From Pseudofabraea citricarpa (Eukaryota; Ascomycota; Leotiomycetes; Helotiales; Dermateaceae): 64,000 nucleotides of DNA. Shown here piece after piece: positions 21,781-33,192 of the stretch. Made by a program: the position numbers and the translations under genes. The stretch's first letter is position 1; every line of letters starts with the position of its first letter. The stretch is from NCBI GenBank assembly GCA_029641185.1, contig JAPWGK010000028.1, forward strand, positions 62,001 to 126,000. The letters are read 5' to 3'. Below the pieces are notes generated by a model. It was not told the origin of the DNA. It was given only the letters and a program-made list of their open reading frames with translations, and ran no database searches.

Positions 21781-22194
21781 TGTAGTGAGCCGAGATAACC
21801 CATCGTCTACCCGAACTGGCGGAATCTCGGGCCAAGCTTATGGACTGTTTACAGATCATACGACCTATTTCTATTTGCTATTAGTACCTGCGTATCTACC
21901 TTATCATGATCTGCCTTATACTGCGGGAGTGTAGATGCTTGTATGCATATGAAGGAAGTCTCAATGGAGTGCCGGAGGCCGGAATTCCTCCGCTATCTCT
22001 TGACAGACTCGCGAACATGTATAGATACAGGATGAAGCGCAGATATTCCAAGCTCTTTCAAGCTCCCAGAAGCATCTACATGAATAGGGATTGCTCGAAA
22101 AGGCTAGTGAATTAGCTCCCAAAAAGCGGCAGAATACGAAAATTAATTCCTGAGTTGAAATACAAGACGAGATAAACGGCACCGTCTCGTCGCT

Positions 22195-23832
22195 ATGACC
22201 GACACAGTCGACTTGAAGATGGCAGAGAAAACGCCAGCCGCAGAATCTTCGATTGGGAAAGTGGAAGACAATGTCGACCAGTTTGGTCATGTCCAAGAGC
22301 TTCGGCAGGACTTCTCGCTCTGGTCTTTAGGATCGTTATGTTTGGCCTTGATGGCAACATGGGAAGCTCTTACCAGTGTTGTTGCAGCAGCTTTGACGAA
22401 CGGGGGAGCTCCTTGTCTTTTCTATAATTAGTGAGTTGATGAATATTAAGTCTCAATGAGGAAGTTGCTCACAGCTGCAGTATTATTTCATTTCTAGGCA
22501 CCATTGCAATTGCTTGCTCCCTTGCCGAAATGGCTTCAATTTATCCAACGGCGGGAGGCCAATACCATTGGGTTGCAGCTTTGGCCCCAAAAAGCCAAAT
22601 GCTTACCGCATCGTGGTTCACAGGTTGGACTTCGATTGGTGGACAGATTGTTCTCACAGCTTCAGCTGCTTTCGCATCCGGACTTCAACTGCAAGGACTG
22701 ATCACTCTCAACCATCTCGACAGCTACGTGCCGCAGAATTATCAAGGAATGCTGTTCTATTGGATGATTCTTCTCTATTCTGCTGCTGTTAACATCTGGG
22801 GGTCGAAAATTCTTCCGCACACCAACCTGGCTGCAGCGATGCTCCATATTGTTGGATTTCTTGTGATCATGTGCGTTCTTGGAGCAACAACTACCAAGCA
22901 TGATGCGCACTTTGTGTTTGTCGAGGTAACAAATAATAGTGGTTGGTCCAACGATGGAGTATCGTGGCTGGTTGGGCTTTTGAGTACTGTGTATCCATTT
23001 CTCGGGTATGGATCCCCCTTGAAAATATCTCGACGATTAGCAACCCACTAATACAACCAGGTACGACGCTGCCTGTCATATGGCCGAAGAACTACCTCAA
23101 CCTGCCCGAAATATTCCAATTGCAATGGTGGGTAGCGTGGTTGTTAATGGCATACTTGGTTTCGGATACTGTCTTATGCTGTTGTTTTCCCTTGGAGATC
23201 TCGATGAACTTCTTGCATCCCCCACAGGGTTTCCGTTCATGCAGTTGTTCCTCAATGCAACTAAGAACAAGGCAGGAGCAACCATTCTTGTCTTGGTTTT
23301 ATCTTTGACAGCCACTTGTGCCAATGCCGCTGGTCTGACATCAACGTCTCGGACATTTTGGGCCTTCGCACGAGATTCAGCAACGCCCTTCTCGAAATTC
23401 TTTACTCATGTAAACCCAACTTTGAAAGTGCCAGTTCGTGCTATCCTTGCTATAACGGCGTTCGAAATGCTGCTCGGCTTCATCTATCTTGGAAACACCA
23501 CTGCTTTCAATGCGGTTCTGTCAATGGCTATTCTGGGCATGTATGCATCATACTTACTCCCAATTGCATATATGGCCATTTACGGCAGAAAGAAGCTCAG
23601 CCGAGCTGATTATGGCCCCTTCAGTCTTGGGCCAATTCTTGGACCGATTACAAATATCGTTGCACTTTGTTGGCTAGCGATTGCTATGATCTTTAGTACT
23701 TTTCCAAGTGTGCAGCCTGTAACACCTCAGAACATGAATTATAGCATTGTTGTTATGGGTGGTTGGCTCGCTTTTGGTGCTGCCTTTTACTTCGCGGTTG
23801 GTAGACGAAGATATGTAGGACCAATTTTGTAG
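22195..23832 (+). CDS. APC-superfamily permease, amino acid/choline transporter (ACT) type
   Basis: Three exons (22195-22430, 22475-23005, 23061-23832) give 512 aa with about twelve membrane segments. Family marks: a cytosolic N terminus then FSLWSLGSLCLALMATWEA in TM1, SLAEMASIYPTAGGQYHWVA in TM2-3, YDAACHMAEELPQPARNIP in the mid-loop (joined across intron 2) and TSTSRTFWAFARDSATPFS. These are typical of fungal GABA/choline/amino-acid permeases of the ACT family, in the plasma membrane. The substrate is not readable from sequence. It is divergent from the copper amine oxidase and convergent with a Zn2Cys6 regulator (337 bp apart), so amine or amino-acid uptake is a reasonable inference. Confidence 0.92.
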
Positions 23833-24169
23833 TGTCCAAAGATAATGCTCCAAAGGGATTGGATAGCAATCGAAGCGATCGTTGTATTTGAGGTCGTGAT
23901 ATCGAATACGAAAAAGTCGTATAAAATAAGCTTGATCGTTCTTGAAATTGGTGATGAGAATCAATGATTGAAGGCCGGTGGAAGGCCGGTGACTCTCCAG
24001 AAACCGAACCTTCCCTCTCTAGACTTACAGCACCGAGCCCTTTAATCAGTACTTTTAGCCCTTGCGCTTGTTCGGAGCCACGGAGACTTCTCTTGGTTAT
24101 TTACTTGAAATAATCTTTTCACAGCAAACAATTTTGAAGGACCATGAATACGTGAATAATTTAACCTCG
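23833..24169. other. Convergent 3' spacer
   Basis: 337 bp between the permease (+) and regulator (-) stops. It includes a short direct repeat of GGCCGGTGGAA type near 23972; otherwise plain 3' sequence. Confidence 0.45.
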
Positions 24170-26268
24170 TCAGACCTCATTGAAGAAGTTGTCTCCGGCT
24201 GCAAATTGACCATCAAGTAGACCCCGGAGTTCTACGTCCAGTGCGAAAAAGTCATCTGTTGAGTCCCCGAAGTCTCTAAGAAACCCCCATTCTTCCATAG
24301 ACGTCTGCAGAGAATTTCCATCCGGCTCGATAAGAGGTAGCATGCCGGCTTGGTAGTTATCGTTGACACTATTAGAATAGGAGGCTTGTGCCAGAGTTTG
24401 TATAGGCTCAGGTCTAGGAGAACCTAATTCTTGGGGCAAATCGTAAACTGTGATGTGTTAGAAATGTGTCAGTGGCATCAAAAATCATATCTTACGGTCA
24501 GTTAATAGCTGGTGACGAGCTCCAGCACTTTTCCAGCTGTTTCCAAGAACGGAAAGCCAATGTATGCATAACTTCAATTTTCGCCGTGTTTCGTTATCTG
24601 ATGGATCTTGCTTCAAGTGATATAGTAGTGTACTTGCAGCAGTAAAGATTGCAAATATTGTATCACATGGTAGCCCTGGAAGCAAATCCGCGTACTTTTC
24701 CAGAACCGCACATATTTTGTTAGCAGCCTGAAAGCACAGCTCAAATGGCGAAACCATTGATTCTGGATATGCTGGATTGGATTGCCATCTTTCGATGAAA
24801 GGTCGATGGAGCAGGATCGTGCCAGAGCACAAGATCTGTTTACAAGGTCAGTAGGTTTTACCTTGCAAGAGTAGATGGCACATACCACACAATTGGTTAC
24901 CATACCAGGAACAGCGGTAAATTCATCATTAAGGTCAAGCTTCAGCGAAGATACTTCAACAGACCGTTCCCAATCCCGGATCACAAGCCATAACCTCATT
25001 CTAATCTCTTCGCCGGCAGCCTGGTCATCTCGAATTGCTTTCCGTGCCGAAAGACTGTAGATTTCTCTAGAAAGCCTTTCCATGATTACAGCAAGCCCGA
25101 TGCTTGTGTGCAGAACAGACATGGTCCTTAATTTAATGGCTGGATTTCCTGATCTTGATGATCCCCTCTTTCCCCAAGTGACCATTAACTCGAATTCATC
25201 AGACTCATTAATCGACGGGTATGGAGCATCTGCTTCTTCCGACCGTAGTAACACCGGTCTTCCCATCTCACAAGACAACATCTTTTCTGCGATAAAAAGA
25301 TTCCACCAGAGTCTGGAACGGACTTCTATCTGAACAGGATCATCGGATCCGTATGGTCGGTGCAATCTAAGCTCAATGGCCATTGCAGATGCAAGACCAC
25401 ACAACATTGCTGCAGTCGAGTACTCTGCAACTCCATGCTGCTGAATGGCTAGTATCACTAGTGCTTGGCAATTGGTTATCGAAGGCTTCAGTCCATTTAA
25501 GGGATGAGGAATTTGATCCTCGCCGATGCCCATTTGTAAAGTGATAAGAGCTTCCTCGAAGAAGAGCTTAGGGTCTGGCAAGTCATCTGCTACGTCTGAC
25601 GAACCACCGTCACTGGACTTTTCGTGGGGCACTTCCCGTACACAAGCTGCCAACGCAAATATTGCGGATATTAGAACTGTAGGCATTGCTGGGGTCGGGC
25701 AACTATAATCAAGTGACGAGTACATTGGTTTGTAAAGTATGGGCCATAAATGATGCATAAAGTTGAAATATGTCTGGAATAGCCGATGTGACATTGTGGG
25801 TGAGATGTTGAGACGTCTATATGAAGGTAAAATTTGGTTACTATTGACTTCTCCGAGGGCCCTTGTAGCCCCAGGTGACCCAATTTCCCCATCTCGGGAG
25901 ATGGGCGAGTCAGATAAAACTCTCGAAAGACCTCCAGGGGTTTGGCCAGTGGGATTTCGAATAATCCTGGGGAAAAACGCATTAGCAGTCACGGGAAAGA
26001 ATAGAGAAGATACTTAGGTAGCCAGCCATAAACGTTGGCGCCTATCAACGTAATGGTTTCAATAGCACTCACTTTCGTTTCGTGGTACCATAAACACAAA
26101 TTTCTTTGTTGTGACAGGGCCCACATTCAGGATACACGCCATCACACTGCAATAAATTTTAGTGCCATTTGATAGAAAGTCCATGCCATTTACCTTGATT
26201 TTCTTGATCCCACATGGCTTGCAAGCTTGGGTTACTCGTTTCCTCACGCGCGGAGCCGGACTGGACAT
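24170..26268 (-). CDS. Zn2Cys6 transcription factor with fungal middle homology region
   Basis: Five exons (26268-26194, 26146-26073, 25966-24886, 24835-24496, 24447-24170) give 615 aa. The binuclear zinc cluster is split by intron 1: Cys16, Cys19, Cys26, Cys33, Cys36, Cys42. The spacing is C-x2-C-x6-C-x6-C-x2-C-x5-C, one residue shorter than usual before the last Cys. The middle homology region (Fungal_trans) includes FQTYFNFMHHLWPILYKPM, ALVILAIQQHGVAEYSTAAM and RSRLWWNLFIAEKMLSCEMG RP. The C terminus is acidic (SMEEWGFLRDFGDSTDDFF), a likely activation segment. Nuclear DNA-binding regulator; targets unknown, but its position next to the permease and amine oxidase suggests local control. 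Confidence 0.88.
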
Positions 26269-26722
26269 TATCGGGTCCCAGATCTACTTCATCGGTGTGG
26301 TTGGTTTACGCAACCAGTTAGCATGAGATCTCTCGGCGAAGCAGGGGTTTTCCGTGCGGGAGAACAAAGTTACGCCAACTGTTGTGGTGGAGTTGAAGAG
26401 TGAAAGTCGAGGAGTGGAAGTCGAGAAAGGATGAGAGAAGCGAAGATTAGTAGTGCTCGCGGCCGATTTCCGCCCGAGGTCAGTCACATGACCCTAATCC
26501 ATTTGCCTTGACATTCAACGTCGGACAGAGCAGGTTGCAATTATAGTCAGATTCAAAACTCATAAACCAGATGAGAGCATAGTTATCCAAACAGTTTTTT
26601 ATCCAACCATGTTCTCGCACGTAAATAGCTTGGTGGGGAAAATTAGTCTGTCAATTGCTGTCAATTGAGGCTGGAGACAGTTCTTGTTTACACCAAGAAC
26701 GCTATGTAAATAAAAGCACATC
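26269..26722. other. Promoter of the Zn2Cys6 regulator
   Basis: 454 bp between the regulator start (-) and the GH64 stop (-). No further gene recognised. Confidence 0.45.
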
Positions 26723-27919
26723 TTATCCAACAGTGACGGTAAATGATTTCGGATGTCCATCACTAACAAATCCAGATTGATCAATTCCACCCCCACCAGG
26801 TGCTACATCATCGTATGGAAAAGCATAGCCACGTCCATCGATATTAGCTTCATGAACTAAGCGAGCATAGTGATTTGTGACTTCGTGCTTGTAATAGTTC
26901 TCAGCCTTCTCCTCGTGTGGATGATTTGCATTGTTAAGCATAGTCGACCGATTTAGTGCTGCACTAATCCGAGCCGTCAAGGGGCCGGTCGCACCTGCAT
27001 TGTTGGCAAACGGGCCGGTGCTACAGCTGAAGATATCGCCTGTTGAAGGTTTACAGAATTTCGCTCCGACGTGGTGGAATTCAAGCTCGTCATGGGAGAC
27101 TGTTCCATCCAGCTTGCCCCATTCTGCCTGAGTATCAACGGAAAGCTTGCACTTCTCGTACTGTGACCAGACCTCATTTACATAATCGTCGTAGTAACCC
27201 TTGAATAACCCTCCGTGGTTCATCACAATGCCGTTATTAGGGCTCAGAACTCTCAGGTTCTTGTCTCCATACTTGACAATCAACTTGGCCCAGTCACCAC
27301 CTTGTTTCTCCAAGCCGGCACATATACTGTCCAGCCCATCCGGCTTCAGACCCAGTACTTTCTGCTCAGGTCCTTCCCCAGGGACAAGTGCCATAGCGAT
27401 TGGTATGCTTACAAAATCGACATAACTGATATTTGCATAAAGTTGTGAACTATTATATGTAAATTCACAAAAGCCCCATCGAGCGTTGATGCTTGGATCT
27501 GTGGGATTGGACACGGATGGTTCGACGACTGCTGGCCCAGGGTTGATGAGGAAGGTCAATTTGGAATCGATCGAAAACCAAATTCGCCCACCAGCAATCT
27601 GGGGAATGGTAACAGTGGTAGTTGAACCCGGTGATCCGAGCTTGATCGCACAGTCCTCTTTTAGCGGTTGAAGGATGTTGGATGGTGAGTCGGGATAGTA
27701 CAAGCTCTTCCCATCTGCTTTAACCAGCACCACGTGATTACTCTTGTTCAGATCTTGTCCAGTAATGAATGCAAAGACGTTGCTAGAGCTGGTCTTATTG
27801 TGAAGATCAATATTCAGAGTTGGTTGTGTCATGGTGGGTTGAGGATGTTGAGGATGTTGAACTGCCCAGGGTACCACTGCCTGCGGGACTTTGTCCTTGA
27901 AGCGCTTGAAAATGCCCAT
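26723..27919 (-). CDS. GH64-type beta-1,3-glucanase (thaumatin-like fold), no signal peptide
   Basis: A single exon of 398 aa from the ATG at 27919; the longer open frame upstream begins with GTG at 28045 and was not used. The family is read from the N-terminal beta-barrel segment GGRIWFSIDSKLTFLINPGP, then WGFCEFTYNSSQLYANISYV and DFVSIPIAMAL, and later GDIFSCSTGPFANN with LTARISAALNR near the C terminus, as in GH64 endo-beta-1,3-glucanases. Family enzymes release laminaripentaose from beta-1,3-glucan. The start MGIFKRFKDKVPQAVVPWAV with an HPQHPQP run has no secretion signal, so it may act inside the cell or leave by another route. It is divergent from the Clr5 gene (425 bp). Confidence 0.82.
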   Translation of the reverse strand: MGIFKRFKDKVPQAVVPWAVQHPQHPQPTMTQPTLNIDLHNKTSSSNVFAFITGQDLNKSNHVVLVKADGKSLYYPDSPSNILQPLKEDCAIKLGSPGSTTTVTIPQIAGGRIWFSIDSKLTFLINPGPAVVEPSVSNPTDPSINARWGFCEFTYNSSQLYANISYVDFVSIPIAMALVPGEGPEQKVLGLKPDGLDSICAGLEKQGGDWAKLIVKYGDKNLRVLSPNNGIVMNHGGLFKGYYDDYVNEVWSQYEKCKLSVDTQAEWGKLDGTVSHDELEFHHVGAKFCKPSTGDIFSCSTGPFANNAGATGPLTARISAALNRSTMLNNANHPHEEKAENYYKHEVTNHYARLVHEANIDGRGYAFPYDDVAPGGGGIDQSGFVSDGHPKSFTVTVG

Positions 27920-28344
27920 AGGTATTGGTGGCGACACTATAGTAGATGGTAACACTACGGCAAAGCTAGCTTTTGGTAATTCTTGTTGGGGATGTTGTTG
28001 GCAGAACGATGAGTATATGAGTATGTCTTTAAAAAGAGACTTCACCTACAGTACTTGTATAATAATCTCAGGGAGGCTTGCACTTGGAAGCACTTCGAGT
28101 GACGAAGAAGGCTGAAATGCAAACTTGGCAGCGGCCAAAACCTGGTTCTCGCCAAGACAGAGTCACGTGAACCCTTCCGCCGCGCCAACGACCCTCAAGC
28201 CACCCGCTGGCACGCTGATCAACTGCTGAACGGTAACCCACAAGCTTGATCAACGCAAGGACTTCGTTCACCTGGACGAACCATCAATACCCGCAATATC
28301 AAACTCCTGCTTCACGACTCGCAACGCGCGCATTGAGCGTCAAG
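27920..28344. other. Divergent promoter, glucanase / Clr5 gene
   Basis: 425 bp shared upstream region of GH64 (-) and Clr5 (+). CACGTGA and GGTCACGT-like sites (CACGTGATTAC is inside GH64; GTCACGTGAAC lies at about 28163) may be bHLH/E-box sites; use not shown. Confidence 0.4.
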
Positions 28345-30319
28345 ATGGTGTACGACTGGGAGAACAAGGAGGATATATGCTACCGCATGTACATCGAGGA
28401 GAAGAAGTCCCTGGAGGAGATTATGGAGTATATGAAGGTTGTACACAAGTTTGCTCCAAGGTATGAAGCTTCACGACCAACGTACTTGCGATGCCTTGCC
28501 GTACTTCATCCATAGCGTCGTCTGTTATTAACCACTCCATAGCAAGCGTGCCTTTCAGACCCAATTCAAACGCTGGGAGTTCCCTTCGAAGCAACATCCT
28601 GCCCACAAGAATGCCGAGCTGGTCCAACGCGTCAAGGAGTTATGGGAGCGCAATACATCACAAAGGGAGATGCTTCGCATTCTCAACGAGGAGGATGGCT
28701 TCGATATCAAAGAGCGAGAGTTAATGCGAGTTCGGGCCAAGAATAGGTGGCTATTGCGTGTTCCCAATGGAATGAAGACGAATAAGAAACCAAATTCAGA
28801 TCAGGATGTTATCAACCAGTTGCAGCAGGCTCTTTACCCGGATGGCCAGATGACAGAGGAGCCGGAGATGGACGAGATGCCTAGGAATATAGAGCCATCA
28901 TCAAGACCCGAATCACCTCCGCTCAGCCCTGAGGTCATCAAGAAGAGACAAGACCGTCTCAACAAGTTGCAGGCCGAGTCTGCAGAGCGATGGAATACTC
29001 GAAAGCGCCGCCGTCGAACCCGAGGCTGGGCTGGGCTACCGGCTGATCCTCCTGGACCTCCTCGGTTCCCCTCCGAAACAACAATCGATGAGAGCAAAGT
29101 CCTTTTGAGCCTGGACAATGCTCTCTACCGTGACGTTCGTGGTAGATTTCAGCGTATCTGTGAAGACGCAGGGATCATTAAGAAAACCATTGCAGGCCCA
29201 GAGAGATGGGAAGCTGCCAAGTCAAGTCTGATTCAAGAATGCCAACATTTGCAAGACGTATTCTGGAGAAATGAGGAAGACATCGAGCATAAGAAATTGG
29301 CTTTGGACGTTGTTTGCAGTGATGTTACCAAACGCATGCGAACACTGGAGCGTCGAATGACCATTGCAGAAGCTAAGAATGCTCTAGGAGTCAACCCGGA
29401 GCAATCTCGTCAATTGCGTAATTCATTCTATCAAACTCTCAAAGCAGATCATTTTACTAGTAAGCTCGAGGCTGGGGAAGAACATTGGAAAGAGCTAAAG
29501 GATACTTGGATCAACGGTTCCGATCTTCTGAAAGCCATACTGGCACCTGGTGATGCAGATCCAAATCACCAGACCAAAATCAAGGCTATGGAGGTCCTCT
29601 GCAGAGATGTCATGAAGCGTCTTCGTGATGATCAGACCAAGCGTGATCCCACGAGAAAGAAGAAGTCAGATATCAATTTTAACGACAGTGCATCACCACC
29701 CATCTCATACATGCCACAGCAGACAGACAACGCCTTTCAGCAAAACCCCCATGAAGCTTTGGTTCAAGCAGCTACCCACGCACAAGCTCAGGTTCAAAAC
29801 CAAGCTCAACAAGCACATATGCATCATGCTCACTCTCAAGCCCAGCTGCAGTCGCATAACGACGTCATGATGGACCATGGGGATATGCAAATTGATCCAT
29901 CGCTGCTACTTGCTGCAGCAAATGACCCTTCTCTTATGAATCGACAAACTCATTATACTGAACAACAATTTGCCGATCAACAATATGCTGCCCAAGCTGC
30001 GCAAGCTTCCTTTCAACCCTCGCCATCTTCTATCGCTGTTTACTTCCGTCTTCATCCTGCTTCTGACTTCCAACCCACGTCTAGACTTTGGGTAAGCACC
30101 CTCAGCTCTGTCTCGGTCGATGAATTGCGACATCTAGCAACTACAAAATTTCCAGGGACTATTGCTTTGCGCATCGAGGGAATCATGAAGGAGGTAAATG
30201 GAAATGATATAACTTTACAGATTGATCAGGATGAGGAGCTCGACGCTTATTTGCAAGCTACTGGTGGTGTTAAACCTATATTTGCAGTGCAGTTGGTTTC
30301 TGCATGGAAGAATGATTGA
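28345..30319 (+). CDS. Clr5-domain protein with Q/H-rich region
   Basis: Two exons, 28345-28460 and 28543-30319 (intron GTATGA to CATAG), give 630 aa. Residues 1-55 are a Clr5 domain, MVYDWENKEDICYRMYIEEK, then FAPSKRAFQTQFKRWEFPSK, joined across the intron. A second helical motif follows (AELVQRVKELWERN, LRILNEEDGFDI, RVRAKNRWLLR). The middle has two similar segments (about residues 180-370) ending DVMKRLRDDQTKRDP, each with repeated VCSDVTKRMRTLE / LCRDVMKRLRDD elements. Then comes a Gln/His/Ala-rich stretch and a C-terminal globular piece with LQIDQDEELDAYLQATGG. The Clr5 domain is found in putative fungal regulators of unknown biochemical role. Probably nuclear; targets unknown. Confidence 0.85.
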
Positions 30320-30806
30320 GGAGTTGTGAGAGTGGAGTTATGTGGTATTAATATGGGACTTTGGGAATTCAGAACCAAATCAGATACGGGCTTGTTGCCC
30401 TCAATTGCTAGATTATATATCTGTAGACGTAAAAGAGAAGTTGAATTAGCGAGGTGTTGGGGCGATGGATTATGTATTACTATTAAGCTGTAGAGGACTG
30501 TAGCTAACTATGCCGCTGAAATTGCTTTGGGAACCATCAATCAAATATGATAATTGCTCACTATTTCCAGTTAAGTGCAATAAATGTGGAATTACTTGGT
30601 AAGAATGGGATGAGAGGTGATCACGAATCTCGGCATCTTATGGCGTCAAGCTGCATCCAAAAAATGACAGGGGAGCTCAGATAACCGCAGAACCTCAAAA
30701 TTCGGCATCTGCTCCCCGAACTTAATTCCATTATTGAATCGACGTCCACCACGATTCCTTTTACCTTTGTCGCATGTAACATCAAATTTATCTTGCGAGT
30801 GACATT
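30320..30806. other. Intergenic region before D-lactate dehydrogenase
   Basis: 487 bp between two plus-strand genes; 3' end of the Clr5 gene and promoter of the dehydrogenase. Nothing else recognised. Confidence 0.45.
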
Positions 30807-32746
30807 ATGTCTCTCTCCAAGGTGGCTCCGTTGAGAGCTCTTCGCAAAACATCAACCACACCACAATGTCTGCGACGGCAGCTACGGTACGAATCAACAA
30901 AGCCCACACCTCCCCCGGCTGATGAAGGGCGTTCGTTCAAAGGGCAGTTGTATGAGAGTACTGGCGTGCGATTACAAAAGGAACGAGCTGAACGGCTCAA
31001 GTATGCACGGGATCGCGGAGAAGGCAGTGGTGGGCGGAATGCTGCAATTACTGTTGGTAAGACCTGGTGTAGCCAAAGATGCTGGTGTTGTCGCTGATGA
31101 TCTGTAGTGGTTCTTGCAGCGTCTCTCATTTCCTTTACTCTAGGGAAGAGTACTGGGCCACAAATCCCTACCTCGTCAACCACCCCTCTGTCCTCGACGA
31201 CACCTCCCAAACATAATACAGGCGGCGCGAACCTTGAAGCAGCCTGGTCAGATTTCGTGCAAATTGTTGGCAAGGACAATGTGTCTACTCTAGATGCAGA
31301 TCTCGAGCAGCATGCTGGAAGTGAGTGGTCTACACATATCAAGAAGGATGGCGAGCGGCCATTCCTTGTCGTTTACCCAAATACAACGGAAGAGGTCAGT
31401 GAGATCATGAAGGTCTGCCATCGCAGAAGAATTCCAGTTACGGGATATAGTGGAGGTACTAGCTTGGAAGGACATTTTGCTGCCACAAGAGGCGGGATAT
31501 GTGTCGATTTTGGAAGGATGAACAACATCTTGAAGCTACACAAGGAGGATATGGATGTTGTGGTACAGCCAGCAGTTGGATGGGAACATCTCAATGAGGA
31601 ATTGGCGAAGGACAACCTATTCTTCCCACCGGATCCAGGACCAGGTGCCATGATCGGAGGAATGGTAGGAACTGGGTGCAGTGGGACCAATGCGTATCGC
31701 TACGGTACCATGAGGGAGTGGGTGTTGAGTTTAACGGTCGTAATGGCTGATGGAACGATCATCAAAACCAGACAACGCCCGAGAAAAAGCAGTGCAGGAT
31801 ATGATCTCACTAAGATGTTTATCGGAAGTGAGGGAACCCTTGGATTGGTTACAGAAGCTACACTGAAAGTTACTACCAAGCCAAATACCACCAGTGTAGC
31901 AGTCTGCAGTTTTGGAACTATTAGACAGGCCGCAGACTGTGTAGCTAAGGTTGTTGGTGAAGGTATACCGATTGCAGCTATTGAGATTTTGGATGACATG
32001 CAGATGAAGACCATCAATGCTGCTGGTATGACCAGCAAATCATGGACCGAAGCTCCTACACTCTTCTTCAAGTTTGCTGGGACTCCAAGTGCAGTCAAGG
32101 AGCAGATTAGTATGGTGCAGAAGCTTGCCAAGAATACGGGAAGTAAAACCTTCGAGTTCGCCAAGAATCAGCAAGAGCAAACTGAGCTGTGGAGTGCGAG
32201 AAAAGATGCCTTGTGGTCAACAATGTCTATGAGGGAGAATGATGGTGATCATGTCTGGACTGGGGACGTTGCTGTCCCCATTAGTCGTTTACCAGATATC
32301 ATTGAGGAGACCAAGGTCGATCTGGCAAAGAGTGGTTTGTTCGCTACCATGGTTGGGCACGTTGGCGATGGAAACTTCCACAGTAAGTCATATTCCTTGA
32401 TATCTCTGTGACATTTATTGACGAATATAGCCATTCTTCTGTACAGTGATCAGCAGCGCAAGCAGGCCGAGGAAATTGTTCACCGAATGGTAAAGCGAGC
32501 CGTTGAGATGGAAGGCACTGTCACGGGTGAACATGGAGTCGGACTTGTCAAGAGAGATTACTTAAATCACGAATTGGGCGAGACAACAGTCGATGCTATG
32601 AGAACTGTAAGTTTTGTACCACTTGCTCGCGACTATAAGCTGACTCGAAGTAGCTCAAATTGGCTTTTGATCCTCTCTGCTTGCTCAATTGCGACAAAGT
32701 CGTCCGAGTCGAAAAGCCCAAAGCTGGAGAGGTCTCAAAATGGTAA
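30807..32746 (+). CDS. DLD1: D-lactate dehydrogenase (cytochrome), mitochondrial
   Basis: Four exons (30807-31056, 31108-32382, 32431-32606, 32654-32746) give 597 aa, as expected for Dld1-type enzymes. The N terminus is basic and Ser/Thr-rich (a mitochondrial presequence), followed by a membrane anchor around AITVVVLAASLISFTLG. The FAD-binding PCMH domain carries FLVVYPNTTEEVSEIMKVC, GYSGGTSLEGH, DPGPGAMIGGMVGTGCSGTN and FIGSEGTLGLVTEATL. The FAD-oxidase C-terminal domain has MVGHVGDGNFHTILLYS (joined across intron 2) and GEHGVGLVKRDYL. The reaction is D-lactate plus two ferricytochrome c to pyruvate, on the intermembrane-space face of the inner membrane. The last 31 residues come from a small exon ending KAGEVSKW. 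Confidence 0.95.
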
Positions 32747-33192
32747 ATATAATACCCTACTACAATTTATCACCTCTTTTTACTGGTATGAAATTTGACC
32801 AGGAGCATATGAGTTCCGTTGAAACTGTATACTTTCATGACTTGCATCAAGAGTGACCTTGGCCAACAATTTTATGATTTATTTTCCAACCTTGAACCAA
32901 TTATACAGGCATTTGGTAACTCGTGGATGCTTTCATTGGACGCGCATGAAATAATGGTTGATGATTGCCGCATAATATGATGGGTGACTCTAGCATAGTT
33001 TCGCTCTTCAAACTGGTAATAAGTTCGCCGCAGTAGCCCGGGGGGTGTTCTTATCCGAATTCAGCACCACCACTCACACCTCAAATAATTTCTATTTCCC
33101 ATTCAGCCCCCATCCCCAGTTTTTTGACTACAAAATTACAGCTACGCGCCAGAAGTATCATTCCTTCTGTTGGCGGAGTTGAGTCGCCGAAT
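32747..33192. other. Intergenic region / regulator promoter
   Basis: 446 bp between D-lactate dehydrogenase and the next regulator, both plus strand. No gene seen; GC patch CCCGGGGGG near 33038. Confidence 0.45.

Larger units (their letters stand above)
19353..22194. other. Large intergenic region between amine oxidase and permease
   Basis: 2.8 kb, apparently gene-free. It contains a TACCCG-rich island (19640-19695) and an AT-rich element bounded by inverted repeats (21172-21780), listed separately. The rest is unremarkable sequence with many stops in all frames. Confidence 0.55.

Noticed and set aside
30788..31342. 184-codon minus-strand frame over the D-lactate dehydrogenase start
   Set aside because: It is antisense to a well-supported exon, has composition without domain features, and has no sensible start context.
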